Of a stretch of 64,000 nt of DNA, positions 11,466 to 24,870 are shown piece by piece. The DNA comes from Wuchereria bancrofti (lineage: Eukaryota; Nematoda; Chromadorea; Rhabditida; Onchocercidae): contig SSBO01000013.1 of the NCBI GenBank assembly GCA_005281725.1, positions 2,288,445 to 2,352,444 of the forward strand, in the 5' to 3' direction. The notes under the pieces were generated by a model. The model was not told where the DNA came from. It ran no database searches and was given only the letters and a program-made list of their open reading frames with translations. The position numbers and the translations under genes were made by a program. Within the stretch, counting starts at the first letter, position 1. The number at the start of each line of letters is the position of its first letter.

Positions 11466-14384
11466 TCATTCTTCATAAACAACATCTTCACGATTTTCAT
11501 ATTCAAGAAAAGCATCAAGATCAGTTAACATACCCACCACTGTATCACCTTTGCCTGATGAAATTAGTTCTTTTAATGTTATCCTGAAATTTCAAAAGCA
11601 TGTCAAAACTTCATCTTACGTAAATAATAAGTTGAATAAATTAGAGATTGTGTAAATCACTAATCAAATCAAAAAAGAAAATTGTTTTTATATCGTACCC
11701 CTTAGTGTTTTTTGAATGACACATATCGAATATCTCATTTCTGATATCCTCGAATGAAGGTACTTTCTGCGAACTATCATCTGAGAGGCAATCTTCTAGC
11801 ATTTTCGCAAGATCACGATAGAAGAAATTTAAATCCGAAGCAGTTAACAAATTATCACCATCAACGTCTAACACTCGAAAGTAATAACTCAATGAGGAAC
11901 GATCCTAAACTTTTCACATTGAAAATAGATAAAAAAAATAAATAAAGAAATAAGCTGATTATGAAACAAATAAATAAAGAAATAAGCTGATTATGGGAAC
12001 AAAACGCATTAAAATAACAAAAATAGCAACACATCTACCGTTCTAAACAGTTAATATCATTAAAGATGCACAAAATAAACGTAAACTTACTGATTTATGC
12101 TCCATTGCAAATATAAGGTCACAAAATCCTCTCAAGTCAAGTTCATCATTATCATATGTTTGCTGAACTTCAAAAACTCTAAAAAAGAACATGAATTTTG
12201 ACACAAACTTTCAAGTCAAATTTCAAGAAATGGTGTTACTCAGAAAATTTTAACAAAAAAAAAAGAAAAAGCTGAAAAACCTCTGCATAAAAGAGTTAGT
12301 AACACGTTGAAAATCAGTCATTTCTGAAAAACTCAATAGTCCATTGCCATCTGCATCAAGCTGCTCATACATATCTTTTATTCTTAAACAATTCCGTTTT
12401 GAAAACCTGTAAATCAAGAAGAAAAAAGGAGATGGTAAATATTATATTAAAAGCATATTCTGTATTCTAGAATTTGTTAATGCAAATATAGCTTAATATT
12501 CTTTTTTGATTTATCAACAGATTTTTTGCTTAGTCGCACATACTGTGTTCGTATTTGCTATCTTGTTATCATTTTTTAAAAAAAAAAAAGTAGTAAAAAA
12601 AAGCAACTATCGAATTCACCAATAACATTATACTTAACTCATTCGAAATTGAGTTTCTTTTTCTCGTTTTTGTAACAAATTTCAAGTATTTGAATTATAA
12701 GCTGATATAATATATGCAAATTAATATGAAAACAAACCAATTTAATGTACTACTTTGCGATGCTTCTTGTTCATTTTCTGCAGCTATATTATCATTACTG
12801 GTATTAACATTTGTTGATTCATTTAAGGTTTCAAATTCTTCCAACAATCGACTAGCTACAATATCAACTGTGCGAATTTTTTTTTGCTGCATCGTATCGA
12901 GTAGAAAGAAAAATTTTTGTGTAGCCATACATAAATAATAATCCTGTAGCATTGGTTCTTCATCCTAAGAAAAGAAGGAATGAAAAAAAAAGAAAAAAAT
13001 ATATGCTAGATTAATGCATCAATTAAATATTTAATTAAAAATTAAAAAAATGAAACTCTTCTACTAATATATACATAGCTATAAAAATGAAACTCTTCTA
13101 CTAATATATACATAACTATATCAGGAATATACTGCAACACTATTACATAATTTTTTGTTAAAAGTATGAGATTTTTTATTTCCGATTATGGTAGCAGTCT
13201 CTGCGCAGTAAAAGATAAATATATTCTTAATCGTTGAATCGAGAATTTCTTACAGTAATATGACTTACATTTAAATTTGCAAGAGAAGGTATTTGAGGTA
13301 GCACTTCCATCATTAAAAAATCTCGTAAGTCCTGCAAAAATAATTTGAAAAAAAAATTCAAGTGAATATAAACAGTGAATTGTATCTGCAAGAGTTCGAA
13401 ATTACACTTTGAAATATATTCATTTTAATCAATAATGAAAGAAAATGATCACCATTATTGATAGAAAGCCTTTGCCTGAAGAATCATAATACTGTAAATG
13501 GATCAATCGGCTTAATTTCTCTTTTTTAGTTACCAAATAATCGATAATAAAATCAACAGCTACATATCCTTCATCTTTAGTTTTGCTAATTTGAAGCAAA
13601 TCCATAAATGTTTCCGCAGACAAAAAATTTTGTAAAGCATTCGAAGCGATATTTATTACATGCTGGAGAAAATATTAGTATTAATTCAAGAAACGCTTAA
13701 AATATATTACTCAAAACATTTATTTTACAAACATAAAATGATAAGCTAAATTAAATTTATGCTTTCAGTATGAGTTTCAAAAAAAAAGAACTGGAAAGAA
13801 TTTACAGTTACTAACTTTATATTTGTAGTAATCAACAAGTTTGCCATCGTCACTTCTTGAAAGAGTTGCACTGTTCCGTAAGTTACTACAAAACAACTGA
13901 AACAAATTTCTTAATTTGGGAGAAAATTTATTGAAATTGTAATGAAATATGCAAACAATTCTATTGGAAATGAACAATAAGTAAGAAATCAATAATTAAA
14001 AAAAAAAAAGAAATGTGAGCAAAAATAATTTTTACTGGAAAAAAATAATCATAACATAAACGCACCTCAATATCTTCATCACTTGGTAATGATTCTAGTT
14101 TATGCTTCCACATGCGGCGACGAGCTTCCAGACGTAGCTTTAGTCGCAAATTCTGCTTACTCGGAGAATTGACACGACCTTCTGTTTCACATATAAGCAG
14201 TTTGCCCTGAAACTATATCAGACAGTGAAGAAATTAAAATCCTAATAATCATTTACATCTTGAAACTAAGTCGTATGCGAGATAAAGACTAATGAAATTA
14301 GCAAAACAAATCAGTGACCTCTTCAGATAATTTTAAGTAATCGATTTCTTTCGGTTGCAAATCTAATCGTTTAACTAAATTCAT
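11466..14384 (-). CDS. PP2A regulatory subunit B'' (PPP2R3C/G5PR-like, EF-hand)
   Basis: A regulatory subunit that would target the protein phosphatase 2A core enzyme and sense calcium. Ten exons: 14319-14384, 14066-14206, 13816-13896, 13453-13662, 13269-13331, 12738-12964, 12281-12406, 12091-12178, 11699-11904 and 11466-11583. They join in frame to 441 residues (human PPP2R3C has 453). Diagnostic stretches are CMATQKFFFLLDTMQQKKIR and NWFSKRNCLRIKDMYEQLDA. The EF-hand loop D280-E291 (DADGNGLLSFSE) is canonical; a second loop from D347 (DVDGDNLLTASD) ends in Asp instead of Glu. The C-terminus TDLDAFLEYENRED matches the family. An AATTCAG acceptor lies eight bases before the start and leaves a two-codon upstream ORF overlapping the ATG. 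Caenorhabditis elegans RSA-1 is a related B'' subunit, but I cannot settle orthology by eye. Confidence 0.92.
11936..11997. repeat. 31-bp tandem repeat, two copies
   Basis: A unit of about 31 bp (AAATAAATAAAGAAATAAGC and onward through TGATTATG) occurs twice in the intron just upstream of exon 9 of the PP2A B'' gene. Confidence 0.85.
13045..13126. repeat. 37-bp tandem repeat, two copies
   Basis: A 37-bp unit containing ATGAAACTCTTCTACTAATA occurs twice in intron 5 of the PP2A B'' gene, with a near-perfect match. Confidence 0.88.
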
Positions 14385-15395
14385 CGCATCAGCTGAATTA
14401 TGCCATTGATTTCATTAATATTAATCTGTAAGTTTAAATTCCATAGCACAGTTCTATCTATTAACCTTATGTTCATTAATATAATTCTAGTTATTCAATC
14501 AAAACATAAACAATAAAATCTAACAGTTGATATGATAGAATAAATGTAAATATGATGAAGAATGAGAAACCATCATTTTTTATACGGAAATCAAAAAATT
14601 AACTATTAAAACCAATCAACAAAAAAAAGAAAAAAAAAAATTAAATTAATAGTTTGTCGTATTCAATGTAGTAATTTTCTATTCAAATAATAGAATTTTT
14701 AAATTTGATAAATATTCAAATTAGGATTTAAGATTTGATTAAACAATTCTGATACGCAATAATCAATCGATAAAGAAAACGTCGTAAGTAAAACATCAAT
14801 ACCAGGTTAACAATTTTATTATAAAATGAACTTGAAATATTTACAGAACCAGCTTTTATTTTACCTGATGAAAAGAAAAAAAAACTATAATACACTAACT
14901 CTCAGTGGGATCTATATTAAAATAAAGTTCATTACAATGAAGAGAACAAAAGTTTTTTCAAAACTAAAATGAGAAATTAACAAACTAATAAAGTGAGAAA
15001 ATCATATGAAGCAAACATAATACAAATATCCATAAGATAAACTAGCAGGTTTCATCAATAGTAACACTCTAACAAACTAGCAAAATCTCTAATGAAAGTA
15101 TAAAATGGTTGATTTATCTTTGTGTCTAATTTATATAAGATATGTGAAGATGTTCTCAGCATTTTTTTTTTCTTCTGGATTTAATTATCAGAAAGAAAGA
15201 GAAAACTGATGAAATATTAAATCTCAGAACACCTAGTGTTTGAGCTTTCACTAGTTTTATTCGATAGGAAGTTAAATTTATGTTAAGCGAATTTTTGAAT
15301 AAATGAAATACTGCTACTTGAGATATTCTGGAAAGCTAAACATAGCATAGAACGGAATAAAAATCATATAACTAATGCTACCGTAAATCACATAA
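14385..15395. other. Spacer between Ku80 and PP2A B'' genes
   Basis: About 1.0 kb between the Ku80 stop and the PP2A B'' start. It is AT-rich with no convincing ORF on either strand. The only signal I can point to is the putative trans-splice acceptor at 14393-14394 next to the downstream gene. Confidence 0.5.
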
Positions 15396-18300
15396 TCATA
15401 CATCCACTTCATCGGTTTTTATAAACTTGCCACTTTCTGGTAGCACACTATTATCTATTCTTATTCTGAAAAAATTAAGTGATTACAATAAATATCAAAA
15501 ATAAATATAAAAAAAAAAAAACTGAAAATTAAAATTTGTCGGGATAAAAGTAAAGACTAAAATAATGAAGAACCTAAGAGACCATTTCAGCAACAATCAA
15601 TATATCAAATCTTATATTTGCTGCTCATCAAGCAGTAATAATTAATTGGTACTTAACTGACGAATATAAAACATGCACTAATTATAATAACAAACACTAA
15701 CCCGGGTAATATTTCTTCCTTCACTTCTTTTACGTGTTGTTCTTTGCTTGGTGATTCAATTATTGGAAAGTTAGCTTTCAGATAATTCAATGATTCACTG
15801 CAGAGAACTAATATATTCAATGGTATATAATGGTAATGATAAGCAATTGGTATTTCAATCAGGTATATTACTTCAGTTGTTAATTTATTATACTTTCATA
15901 GTTAAGTATGCAATATTCTCAACATTAAATTTTGTCTCTCCATAGTTAAAATCTTCCTTCTTCCTTCTGCATATTTTACCTATCCACCAGAGTTACAAGA
16001 ATTACAATGACTAATATACATCTTATTAATATATAAAAAATTTAACACCAACTTTGCACGCTTCAGTAGAAAAGCATTCGGCTCAAGCAAACTACCCAAT
16101 AATTTATCGTCGAAAGCAGGCAATGGTATATTTGGATGTAATGCACGATACTTCATAGCACTGCAAACATTTTGCAATTTTGGATTGGGTACATCGCGCG
16201 GACGTAGAGATTCCTCAAATTGTCCTGTTTCCGAATTACTAAATTTTATTAATTTAATTGATTAATTAAGTTGATCATATAAGACAGAATTTTCTATGTA
16301 TCACACATAAATTTCTTTTAAAACTCTTTATTTTGCATTCAAACTGCAATTTTTGAATAATTTCTTTACTTCGGCAAAAAAATTTTCAACGTGAAAATTC
16401 GACAAAATTGAACTTACAAATGAGCCTTAGTGAGATCCATTGCTTCAACAAGTGTATGCATTGCCTTAAGATCATCGCCTGGAAAGAAAGACATACACCA
16501 GTAATTTGTTTAGATAAAAAAATTGAAATTTTCTGTTAAAACATGCAAACTGTTACATTGCAAAATAAAATGAATGCTATGAATGTCAAAGTGATCGTCT
16601 AATGTAATATATAAATCAGATTTAGACAACAGTTTACAGAAACTATTGTTGTAAAACTCAATTACGAAGCAATAATTTATTCAGTTTTGGGATAATCCTT
16701 TTCTTGAAAATTTTCTAAAAAAATTTTTGAAATATGAAGACTTTTACAAAGACAGCGAAAATGAGCATACAACCGCTATTTCCCAGAAATATTAAACAGA
16801 GAAAAGTACGACTGCAAAAAGAAAAACACAACCGCACTTTTTGGTTCAGTTGTAGGACTATTCAGCTGTGGAAAATCAAGTCCACGAAAATCTTCATAAA
16901 ATGGCAATTGAATGCCCACAAACATCTAAAAAACGAAATTAATCAATGTATACTGAAAAGCAACAAAAAAAAGAACATTTCTAGTAAAAGTGTGAGTTTA
17001 GTTCTTGGACACAAAAAATAGAACAACAATTTGGACCAAGCAAACTACGCAAGCAATGATCTATTTCTATTTTAAATCATCACTAATAAAATAAATAATC
17101 CTTAGAGCATACATCGACTCCTTTCTTACTCCTTCTTGGAAATAGACACATGATTCGAGGATGTGATGCAGCACTATAAACATATCGAGTTAGAGCAACA
17201 CTATCTTCAGCGATCATCGCATTCACAAGTGCTGATATAGCGATGCATGCACTCTAAAATCTTTGCTTAATTTACAAAAAAGAAAGCAAAAATTCACTAA
17301 TCGTTGCTAAAACCATAAGCAATTACCTTATCAAGAGCTGGTGGAATAAAATAACAAGCGCCACCATCCATCAAATAATGTTCCAATATCTGAACTAAAA
17401 ATTACGATAACCAAACATTAATTACATTAAAAAACATAGCTGAAAATATAATTCCTTTCATTCTTGCATTTCACTATAAATATATCATGAAAATATGTTC
17501 AAAAAATTTAAAGCAAGTGCCGAGAAATATATTAAGACATGTCAAGATAAACTAAAGGAGCAGGAAACAATAAAATACTCTGCCAGAACATTTGACAATA
17601 TTCCAGGCAGGACAAATCATTTTCAATAGTAACGTCATTCCACAATGCACTAAAATCACCAATAAATAAACTGGTTAAAAAAAAAAAAAAAAAAAACTAG
17701 GCTGTTAATCATGAAAGTTATCTCTTTCGTTTACTTGAGATCTTTTCGTAAATTGTATGAGCTTCAAGCAACGATTTTCCGGTTTCCACCCATACTCTTT
17801 TTGATCTTCTTCATTGTAAGGAACAATTGTTGTCCCAAATTTATATCCTACAACCAAAAATCGTTCCAATAACTTAAAATTACTTAAAAAAAAATAACTG
17901 CAATGATCTAAATTTCAGCCAATATGTTGCTATCCATTGATGTAAGCGGCTTACGACAAAATATTTTAAATATAAAGATAATTATCGTGATTTTAAAGCA
18001 AGTATGAAACCTTTGCGAATGTACAAAACTATTAGTACGAGATTAAAACTATTTAAAAATGACTATGAATTTCCATAATACATAGAGATCCCCTTATATA
18101 CAAAAATTATAACAGAATATTAACCTTTTATAGTTTCTTCTTTAGATATTTTTGAACTAGGTCCCTGAGATAAGTTACCCACTCTATCAGCATTGTCATC
18201 GCCATCGTCAACTTTCTCATCTTTTACACATTTTTCATATATTGTTTTACGTTTCAGCTATAAAAACCAATAGTGACGACATTCACATTGCAGAGTACAG

Positions 18301-20212
18301 TCAAAAAAATCCAAACTTTAGTGAGAAATAAAAGAATAACCTGAACATCGGTTATCGATGCATACTTCTGTGTAGCAAGTTTGAAATCAGTTGGCTGAAT
18401 CTTTTTATACATTTGTAAAGGCAATTTGAAATCAATCCCCAGTTCCAGGTAAAATTTTTGACCACGGACTTTCACTTTTCGAGGCACAAAGCGTTGCAGC
18501 ACTGGCAAAGCTTCACTGAATTAATTATAAATTATAATTATATGAAAAAGATAGAAAGAAACTTTTTTCCAAACTTATAACTTGTTTACCAGCAGAAATC
18601 GAAAGTAAAACTAATACCAATTAAAAAAAACTCACGAAAAAGAATAAATGACACCACCAGTTTGTGTCAAAATATCTGTCAATATACGTTCAGCTGGTTC
18701 CATTCTGAACGATTGCATTGTATTAGATAGTTTTCCTTCTAGTTTTATAGCTGATTCTTCACTTGAAATGATTTCATCCTTAGGTTTGCTTAACTTTTCA
18801 AATGATGGACCTCTAGAATTAACTCAAAATTTTGTCTTTAAACTGACATGTATGCATAAAATTTGATTTTTAAGTTACGTTTTTTTAGATATACAGAAAT
18901 CTAACGTGAAATCTTACACAACACTAAAATTGATCTCGAGTGCTTTCATGCCATTTATAATTGCTCCTACGCATTCTTCATCCACATTTTCATCAAAACC
19001 ACCAAGATTTGTTACCAAAAGAATATTTCGTACAGTAATATTACTTTCCGGATAGTTTTCCAGATGATTTCGCATATAATCTAGCGCTGCAATTAGCGCA
19101 GCTAGGACTGAAAATAGATAAGGAAAGAATTATGAATTTCCACAGATTTTTACTACCTAAACCTAGAAGAAAACGAGGAGAAACAAAAACTGAAGCGTGA
19201 AAAACGCAAAAAGACAGTAAGAGAAAATACAAAATTCCTCCAGAACCAATGAGTCACATTCTTGTGAAAATGACAAAGCAATAACACTGACTGAGTAACA
19301 CCTTCTATTATGGTTTCGGTGCATAATACAAAGCTTGGAATTATTAACCGAAAGGTAACTCAACCTATGAGTATCTCTTTATAATAATACAATTTAAACT
19401 TACAGTCACCATTGGTTGATTTACTCGGTTTAATTTCATTATCAATAAACCGCAACCAATCAATTTTAGCTTGCTGCATTTCTTCCTCATAAAAAAAGAT
19501 ATTTTCATCGGTTGTAATTGGATTTTGTGTTACTTCTGAGCCAAAAAGCATCAGTGTAAATTTATCAATTGATTCGGTAAATATCTTAAAAACATAATTT
19601 CTTTTGAATTATGGAAGCACAGGAATAATAAAAAATGAATCAAGCTATTGCGTGAGATATATGTATCAGCCTGCTTTGTTTCCTCCTATTCTATTAAAAA
19701 CAGAACTCATAAACAAACATTAAAATTTATAATTCAAATCTGCTGAATTCGATCTCCAAATTTCTATCTATTTAATCCATTCAGATGTAATTCCATGATG
19801 ATGTCAGATCTGTGAATATAAGTAAAAAAATTAAAATTTAGTATACTCAAAAAGCATATAAATACAGAATGAAGCATACTACGAACTATATAGCCTGTCA
19901 TCAGACATTAACTCACACCTGTAGAAAATTTTAGCAAATAAAACTATCATTTATAACCAGGAAAAAGCACCTATCGACAGCATAACAAAATAACTAAGAT
20001 GTTAAAATAACCATAATATTTCATTTTTATTAACACTTAACGCAACATACCTTTCTTGTTATGATCCATTCTACGGTATCCTTTGCTAATTGCATGTCTG
20101 TGGTTTCAACTCCTTCCCTACTCATATTTGCTCCAACATCAATCAAAATTACAGTACATTCATGACGCGCAGCCTTTTTGGCTCGTTTTTTCGGACGATC
20201 TTCATCTGACAT
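15396..20212 (-). CDS. Ku80 DNA-end-binding subunit (XRCC5 homologue)
   Basis: Half of the Ku70/Ku80 ring that binds double-strand DNA ends for non-homologous end joining and telomere maintenance in the nucleus. Fourteen exons: 20051-20212, 19404-19584, 18918-19107, 18636-18812, 18341-18515, 18125-18257, 17735-17847, 17327-17389, 17113-17253, 16838-16925, 16418-16478, 16053-16238, 15702-15797 and 15396-15465. All phases agree and give 611 residues. The N-terminal von Willebrand A-like fold starts at ECTVILIDVGANMSREGVET. The beta-barrel core includes PVLQRFVPRKVKVRGQKFYL and GYKFGTTIVPY. ALHPNIPLPAFDDKL aligns with the end of the human core. The protein stops soon after that and lacks the human C-terminal helical domain and DNA-PKcs-binding tip. 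Exon 10 uses a weak GTGCGG donor. A GCTTCAG acceptor lies four bases before the ATG, only 236 bp after the upstream MARS2 stop. Confidence 0.95.
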
Positions 20213-20448
20213 TATTCTGAAGCATTTGATTTAAATTGAAGCACCTAACAAAATAATCGTATCAATAGTCTTTAAAAAAAAATATATAAGGTAGTCTGTT
20301 AGGAACGTATTGGAAAGAAATAACATGAGCAATGTAGAGAACTTCAAAATTAGACACACCAAAAGGAAATAAGCAAGCTTTTACTAATCGATTAAATTTA
20401 CAATGAAAATTATAATCGTATAAACATCATAAAAGCTTTTCAGTCCAA

Positions 20449-23400
20449 CTAAAGTTCATTGGCTATACAAACAATTCGGTTCATAAATGGACTACTACGT
20501 TCACCCAGTGGTGTTCCAAAGTATCTCGAGTCTGTTATAAGCTTAATGTTATCCAAACCTCGTTCGCTTTCTTTTATCCCTAACCTGAAGAAGATAATTT
20601 AAAATAGCAAACTCGAAATAAGGCATAATACATTTCAAAACGTAAAAGTAAAAAGGAACGCTAAAAAAAATGAGCGTATTTGAAACTATATTTGAAAAGA
20701 AAAAATGCTACAACTTAGCTACATCACGACAATCAATCCGATAAGCTAGTAAAAATGAAAATTATAACATCAAGTGAAGAATGTATATCGAATAAAAATT
20801 CTAAACAGAAAGACAAATAAGAAAGAAAACTAGCCTATTTAGCAGATGATCAGCATAATGAGGTACCACCGGCTGTAGCAAAATTCCACAAATTCGTAAC
20901 ACTTCATAACAAATGTATAGCAAAGAAGATACCTGACCAATAAATTAGTAATTTCAATGGATCACTAGATTTATCTTTAATTAAAAAAAAAAAAAACTAG
21001 CTCTAATGAGCAATAGGTTTAGATATATGAAACTATGAAGCAACCTTTCTAACGTCCAATTCCTTCCATGGTTCATAGAACTGAAAAAAACCATTTGCTT
21101 GCCGCATAACATCCATCAGAAGTTCAAGAGCTTTGTATATCATTAATTCATCGAACTGTTCCTCATATACTTCTATAATATTGCTTCTTACATCTCACTT
21201 ATATTTAGTGAGTTTCACAGTATGTAAAAAAAATGTGTATATTGATTTCTCAATAACATAGCAGTGAACAAATTCATTTTTAATCATTCACTATTTATAT
21301 TATATACAGCTAGTGTTATTACTATGATAAGAAAGTGAAAAAAAAAAACCTTCAAATATACCTGTCAAACAGCTGATTGACTCTATTAGTGGTTCACCTA
21401 ATTCCAACAAATTATTACGGAACGAATCCAAATGAAATGCAGGATATGTTTGAGAAGGATTGAGTTTTTCGACCGTTGAACGTTGTAGTAAATTTCCAAC
21501 ATTATTTATAAGATCCGTATTGATAACACTAACAGCTTTCAACATTGTGAAATCTGTGGCATATGAACACAAATACTTACATTACTTCCCGCTTCTAATG
21601 ACTTACAGAAATATTAGATAACAAAAAAAGCAAGATACGAGATCTTCATTCAAATTAAATCTTTAAAATAAAAAGAAACTGACTTGCATCGTTTTGTGGA
21701 GTTCCTTGTCGAAGCAAAAAATACCTCAATCCTTCTTCGGATAATGATTTAGAAGCAGTAAATGGATCAACCACATTTCCAACACTTTTTGACATCTAAA
21801 ACGGTAGCTTGGAAAAAAAAATGAACAAAAATGTGACATTGTCAGAAGAACATGGCCCAATATTTTGCGATCAGAACATATAAAAGAAACGAACCTTAAC
21901 TCCATCAACAAGCCAGTGACTGTGAACAAATATCCGCTTCGGAAGAGGTAAATCGAGTGCAATTAAAAATGCCGGCCAAATAACGGCATGAAACCTTTTT
22001 TATAAATTAATATGCAGGAAAAATAGAATGCCACATAAATAGTTGCTTCAATTTAAAAATCAAAGAAATTCAACATCAAAAAAGACACAAAGTAATACTT
22101 TTCATCTCAAATTATATTACAAACTGAAACAAAAATGAGTTACATCATTACTTTAAAATATCTTTGCCAACGATTTGACAAGTTGGAGGCCATGTTGACC
22201 TCTTCTTGTTAGAGAAAACACCACTTACTGTTAAATAATTCACTAGTGCATCGAACCAAACATATATCTAAATAAATTATAAAATGCCAACATATAAATG
22301 AATGGAAGTACGATAATCAACTAAATTCAATATTTCCAAAATGAAAAGAATATAAGAAAAATACTTATGATGTAAGTTATACAGTGTGATAATACTACAA
22401 AACAAAAGTGCCATTAGTTGCAATAACTAAACTACCCAACTATTTTCAATAGAAATTTCAATACAAATAGTACCTCAGTAAATCAAAACTCACCGTTTGA
22501 CTTTCATCATTTGGTACCGCAATACCCCACGTGACTCGCTTTCTATCTCTCGATAGCGAAAGACCTCTTTCTACACTTGCTTGCTGAAGTGCTTCTGGAA
22601 AATAAACTTTCGGGCGTATGACATCTGAAAACTATAAATTAGCTCTCAATGACTTATAGTTCTCTATTAAATTCAAAGAACAACCCTTCAAGTTCATTAG
22701 TATAGTTGATATCTGTCTGAAACGATGTGCCACATATCAACAAATGACGTGATCAAACGGACAGTACCCATTAATTTTACAAATAGAAATAATTGCCACT
22801 TGCAAAAAAGCTGTATGAAAGGGAACATAAAAGCAGTGAAAATTAAGTTACGTAAACATCATTTTAAAAATGATAATTACTCTACACTGATGATAACTTT
22901 TAAACTTACCGCAATTACTAAGCCAGTTACGTACTGCGCCAAGATATTTGAACAAAGGAAATACATAATTTTCTTCCTGCACCCATTCTACAACCGAACC
23001 TGTGATTTTACTTACCTAAAACATTTCCATCAAAAACAAAAACCAGATTTTATGTCTGTCCGTTTATAAAAAGAAAAGAGGTAGATAAAACGTAACCGTC
23101 ATAAAAACGGAATCAAAACAACAACAAAGAACAATACTGAACTGTTGGCCAATCCATTCATCATTTGCAGTTACTTCATTTTTAGTATTTACTAGGCGGA
23201 GCGATATCATAGCTCATTTCAATTCGAAAAAAAAAAAACAAACTGTGGAAGTCTGTCCATCCAATTTTTTCACTTCATCATTAGTATAGAAACATTCATC
23301 AACGGTTGAATACCAACCTTCATGTTTACCTCGTTGTATCAATCCTCGTTTATCCAATTCTTTCTATATTTAGTATAACTTTTCTACTATATAAAAAAAG

Positions 23401-24273
23401 TCCGGATTAAACTGGACTAAAAACAGTTTTTCTCCTACTTTTTCCCGTTATATTATAACTTTCTGAAGCACTTACACTTATTAACAATCATTTGTGATAA
23501 AGTACCGGATGGAAACCTGTGGAACAAAATTAAATTATTACCCAAACATGCCTAACAACTTCTTTATGTCGTGTTTCAGTAGTTCGAATAAAATCATTCG
23601 GCTGTATGCCAAAAGCACGAAATAGATCTTTGAATTTATCGCTAATATCATCGCAATAACGTTGTGGATCACAACCAGCTGTAGTGGCAGTCTGCTGAAT
23701 CTGAAAACATATGATCAACAGAATTCACTATTGGATGAAGAATTCAGTCACTAATTTAGTAATAAAAGACTGGAAATTTGCTCTCAGTAGATCAGAAAGT
23801 TATAAAACTTCACAAAGATTGCACTGAAAAAAACATTTTTTACCACAAAAACTAGAGACATGGTTGATATAAAACACACTACCACTATTTCATCTTTTAA
23901 TCATACTTAACTGAATTTATTTCAAATTTACCTTTAAACCATGCTCATCAGTTCCTGTTGTAAATAATGAATTATTCAAATTAACATCACCATCCTTTAG
24001 CAGTTTCCAACGATTCAAAACATCTGCTAACAGCGCTGTATAAAGATGACCAATGTGTGGGGCTGCAAATTTATGAAAAGCATTAATAAAGAGATTCAAA
24101 TTAATTCCACTGTATAATTAGTAAAAAAGAGAAGTACCAAAATCTAAAAGAAGCAATGAAAACAACTAACGTCCATTGGCGTAAAATATTGGGGTAGTTA
24201 TGAAGTGTTTCAATCTTACCGAAGTCATCGAAATGCCTTCGATGACATAAAAAATTTTGATCCTACCAATCAT
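20449..24273 (-). CDS. Mitochondrial methionyl-tRNA synthetase (MARS2)
   Basis: Class I synthetase charging mitochondrial tRNA-Met. Thirteen exons: 24171-24273, 23932-24062, 23542-23700, 23244-23363, 22910-23015, 22494-22624, 22152-22267, 21895-21994, 21684-21795, 21362-21553, 21045-21172, 20835-20932 and 20449-20584. Phases agree, giving 543 residues (human MARS2 593). The signature [18 protein letters not shown] (HIGH at 37-40) and KMSKS (322-326, split by an intron after the lysine) are intact, with [22 protein letters not shown] and [16 protein letters not shown] between them. I chose the ATG at 24273 over 24228: it follows a TTTCAG acceptor by 13 bases and adds a Lys/Arg-containing N-terminus suited to mitochondrial import. 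The last intron needs a GC donor (AG then GCTAGT) to keep HLLNRLGI in frame. Similarity is to the mitochondrial rather than cytosolic enzyme. Confidence 0.95.
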
Positions 24274-24870
24274 TAGGTTCAAATATCTGAAATCATAATA
24301 AGGGGAAGCGATGAGAATAATTTTAGTTTTACTTCTACTACTTCCATGACAGCCACCGATTCATCCCATATTTTATCACCAGAAATGTTGAGAAACTCCA
24401 ATAATTTGTAGCAAAAAAGATTAGTCTACCTGTTAAGGTGAAAACACAAAAAAAAAATACAGTAAAAGGTGCGATGAAACGCAAAGAAAAAGTCAGATTT
24501 TTAAAGTATTAAATTTTATTGATAGAATTGTATCTATTAATATTCTAATACAATGTATTTGTAACATGCAAAGAAATTACGATGTAAGCTTATGTCAAAA
24601 TAAAAGAAATGAATACTCTAAATTCCAGCAGCTCATTTCTCTATAAATGCCAGCGAAAGAAAGGTGTTCAGTAGCCATGAGACAAACTAAACAAAACTGG
24701 TGTAGAAAAGGAAAAAGAATTTAGAAATGGCAAAAGCAGGAGTTGCAAATCAAGTTAAATATCCCGCGCATCTTAAGAGCTTGAACTAAAATTTCTATAA
24801 AGCGTTTGCTTTCTGAATGAAGAAATTGCTAAGAATTCTTTAACTTAGCAGGGTAACTATTCTATAAGAT
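24274..24870. other. Spacer between methyltransferase and MARS2 genes
   Basis: About 0.6 kb of intercistronic DNA. It contains the TTTCAG acceptor at 24287-24288 close to the MARS2 start and a TTTATT (minus-strand AATAAA) at 24515-24520, which might be a poly(A) signal for the methyltransferase. No ORF of note. Confidence 0.45.

Noticed and set aside
23475..23520. Possible extra MARS2 exon between exons 3 and 4
   Set aside because: Phase does not fit, and joining exon 3 directly to 23363 aligns without a gap to the family (W followed by KELDKRGLI).
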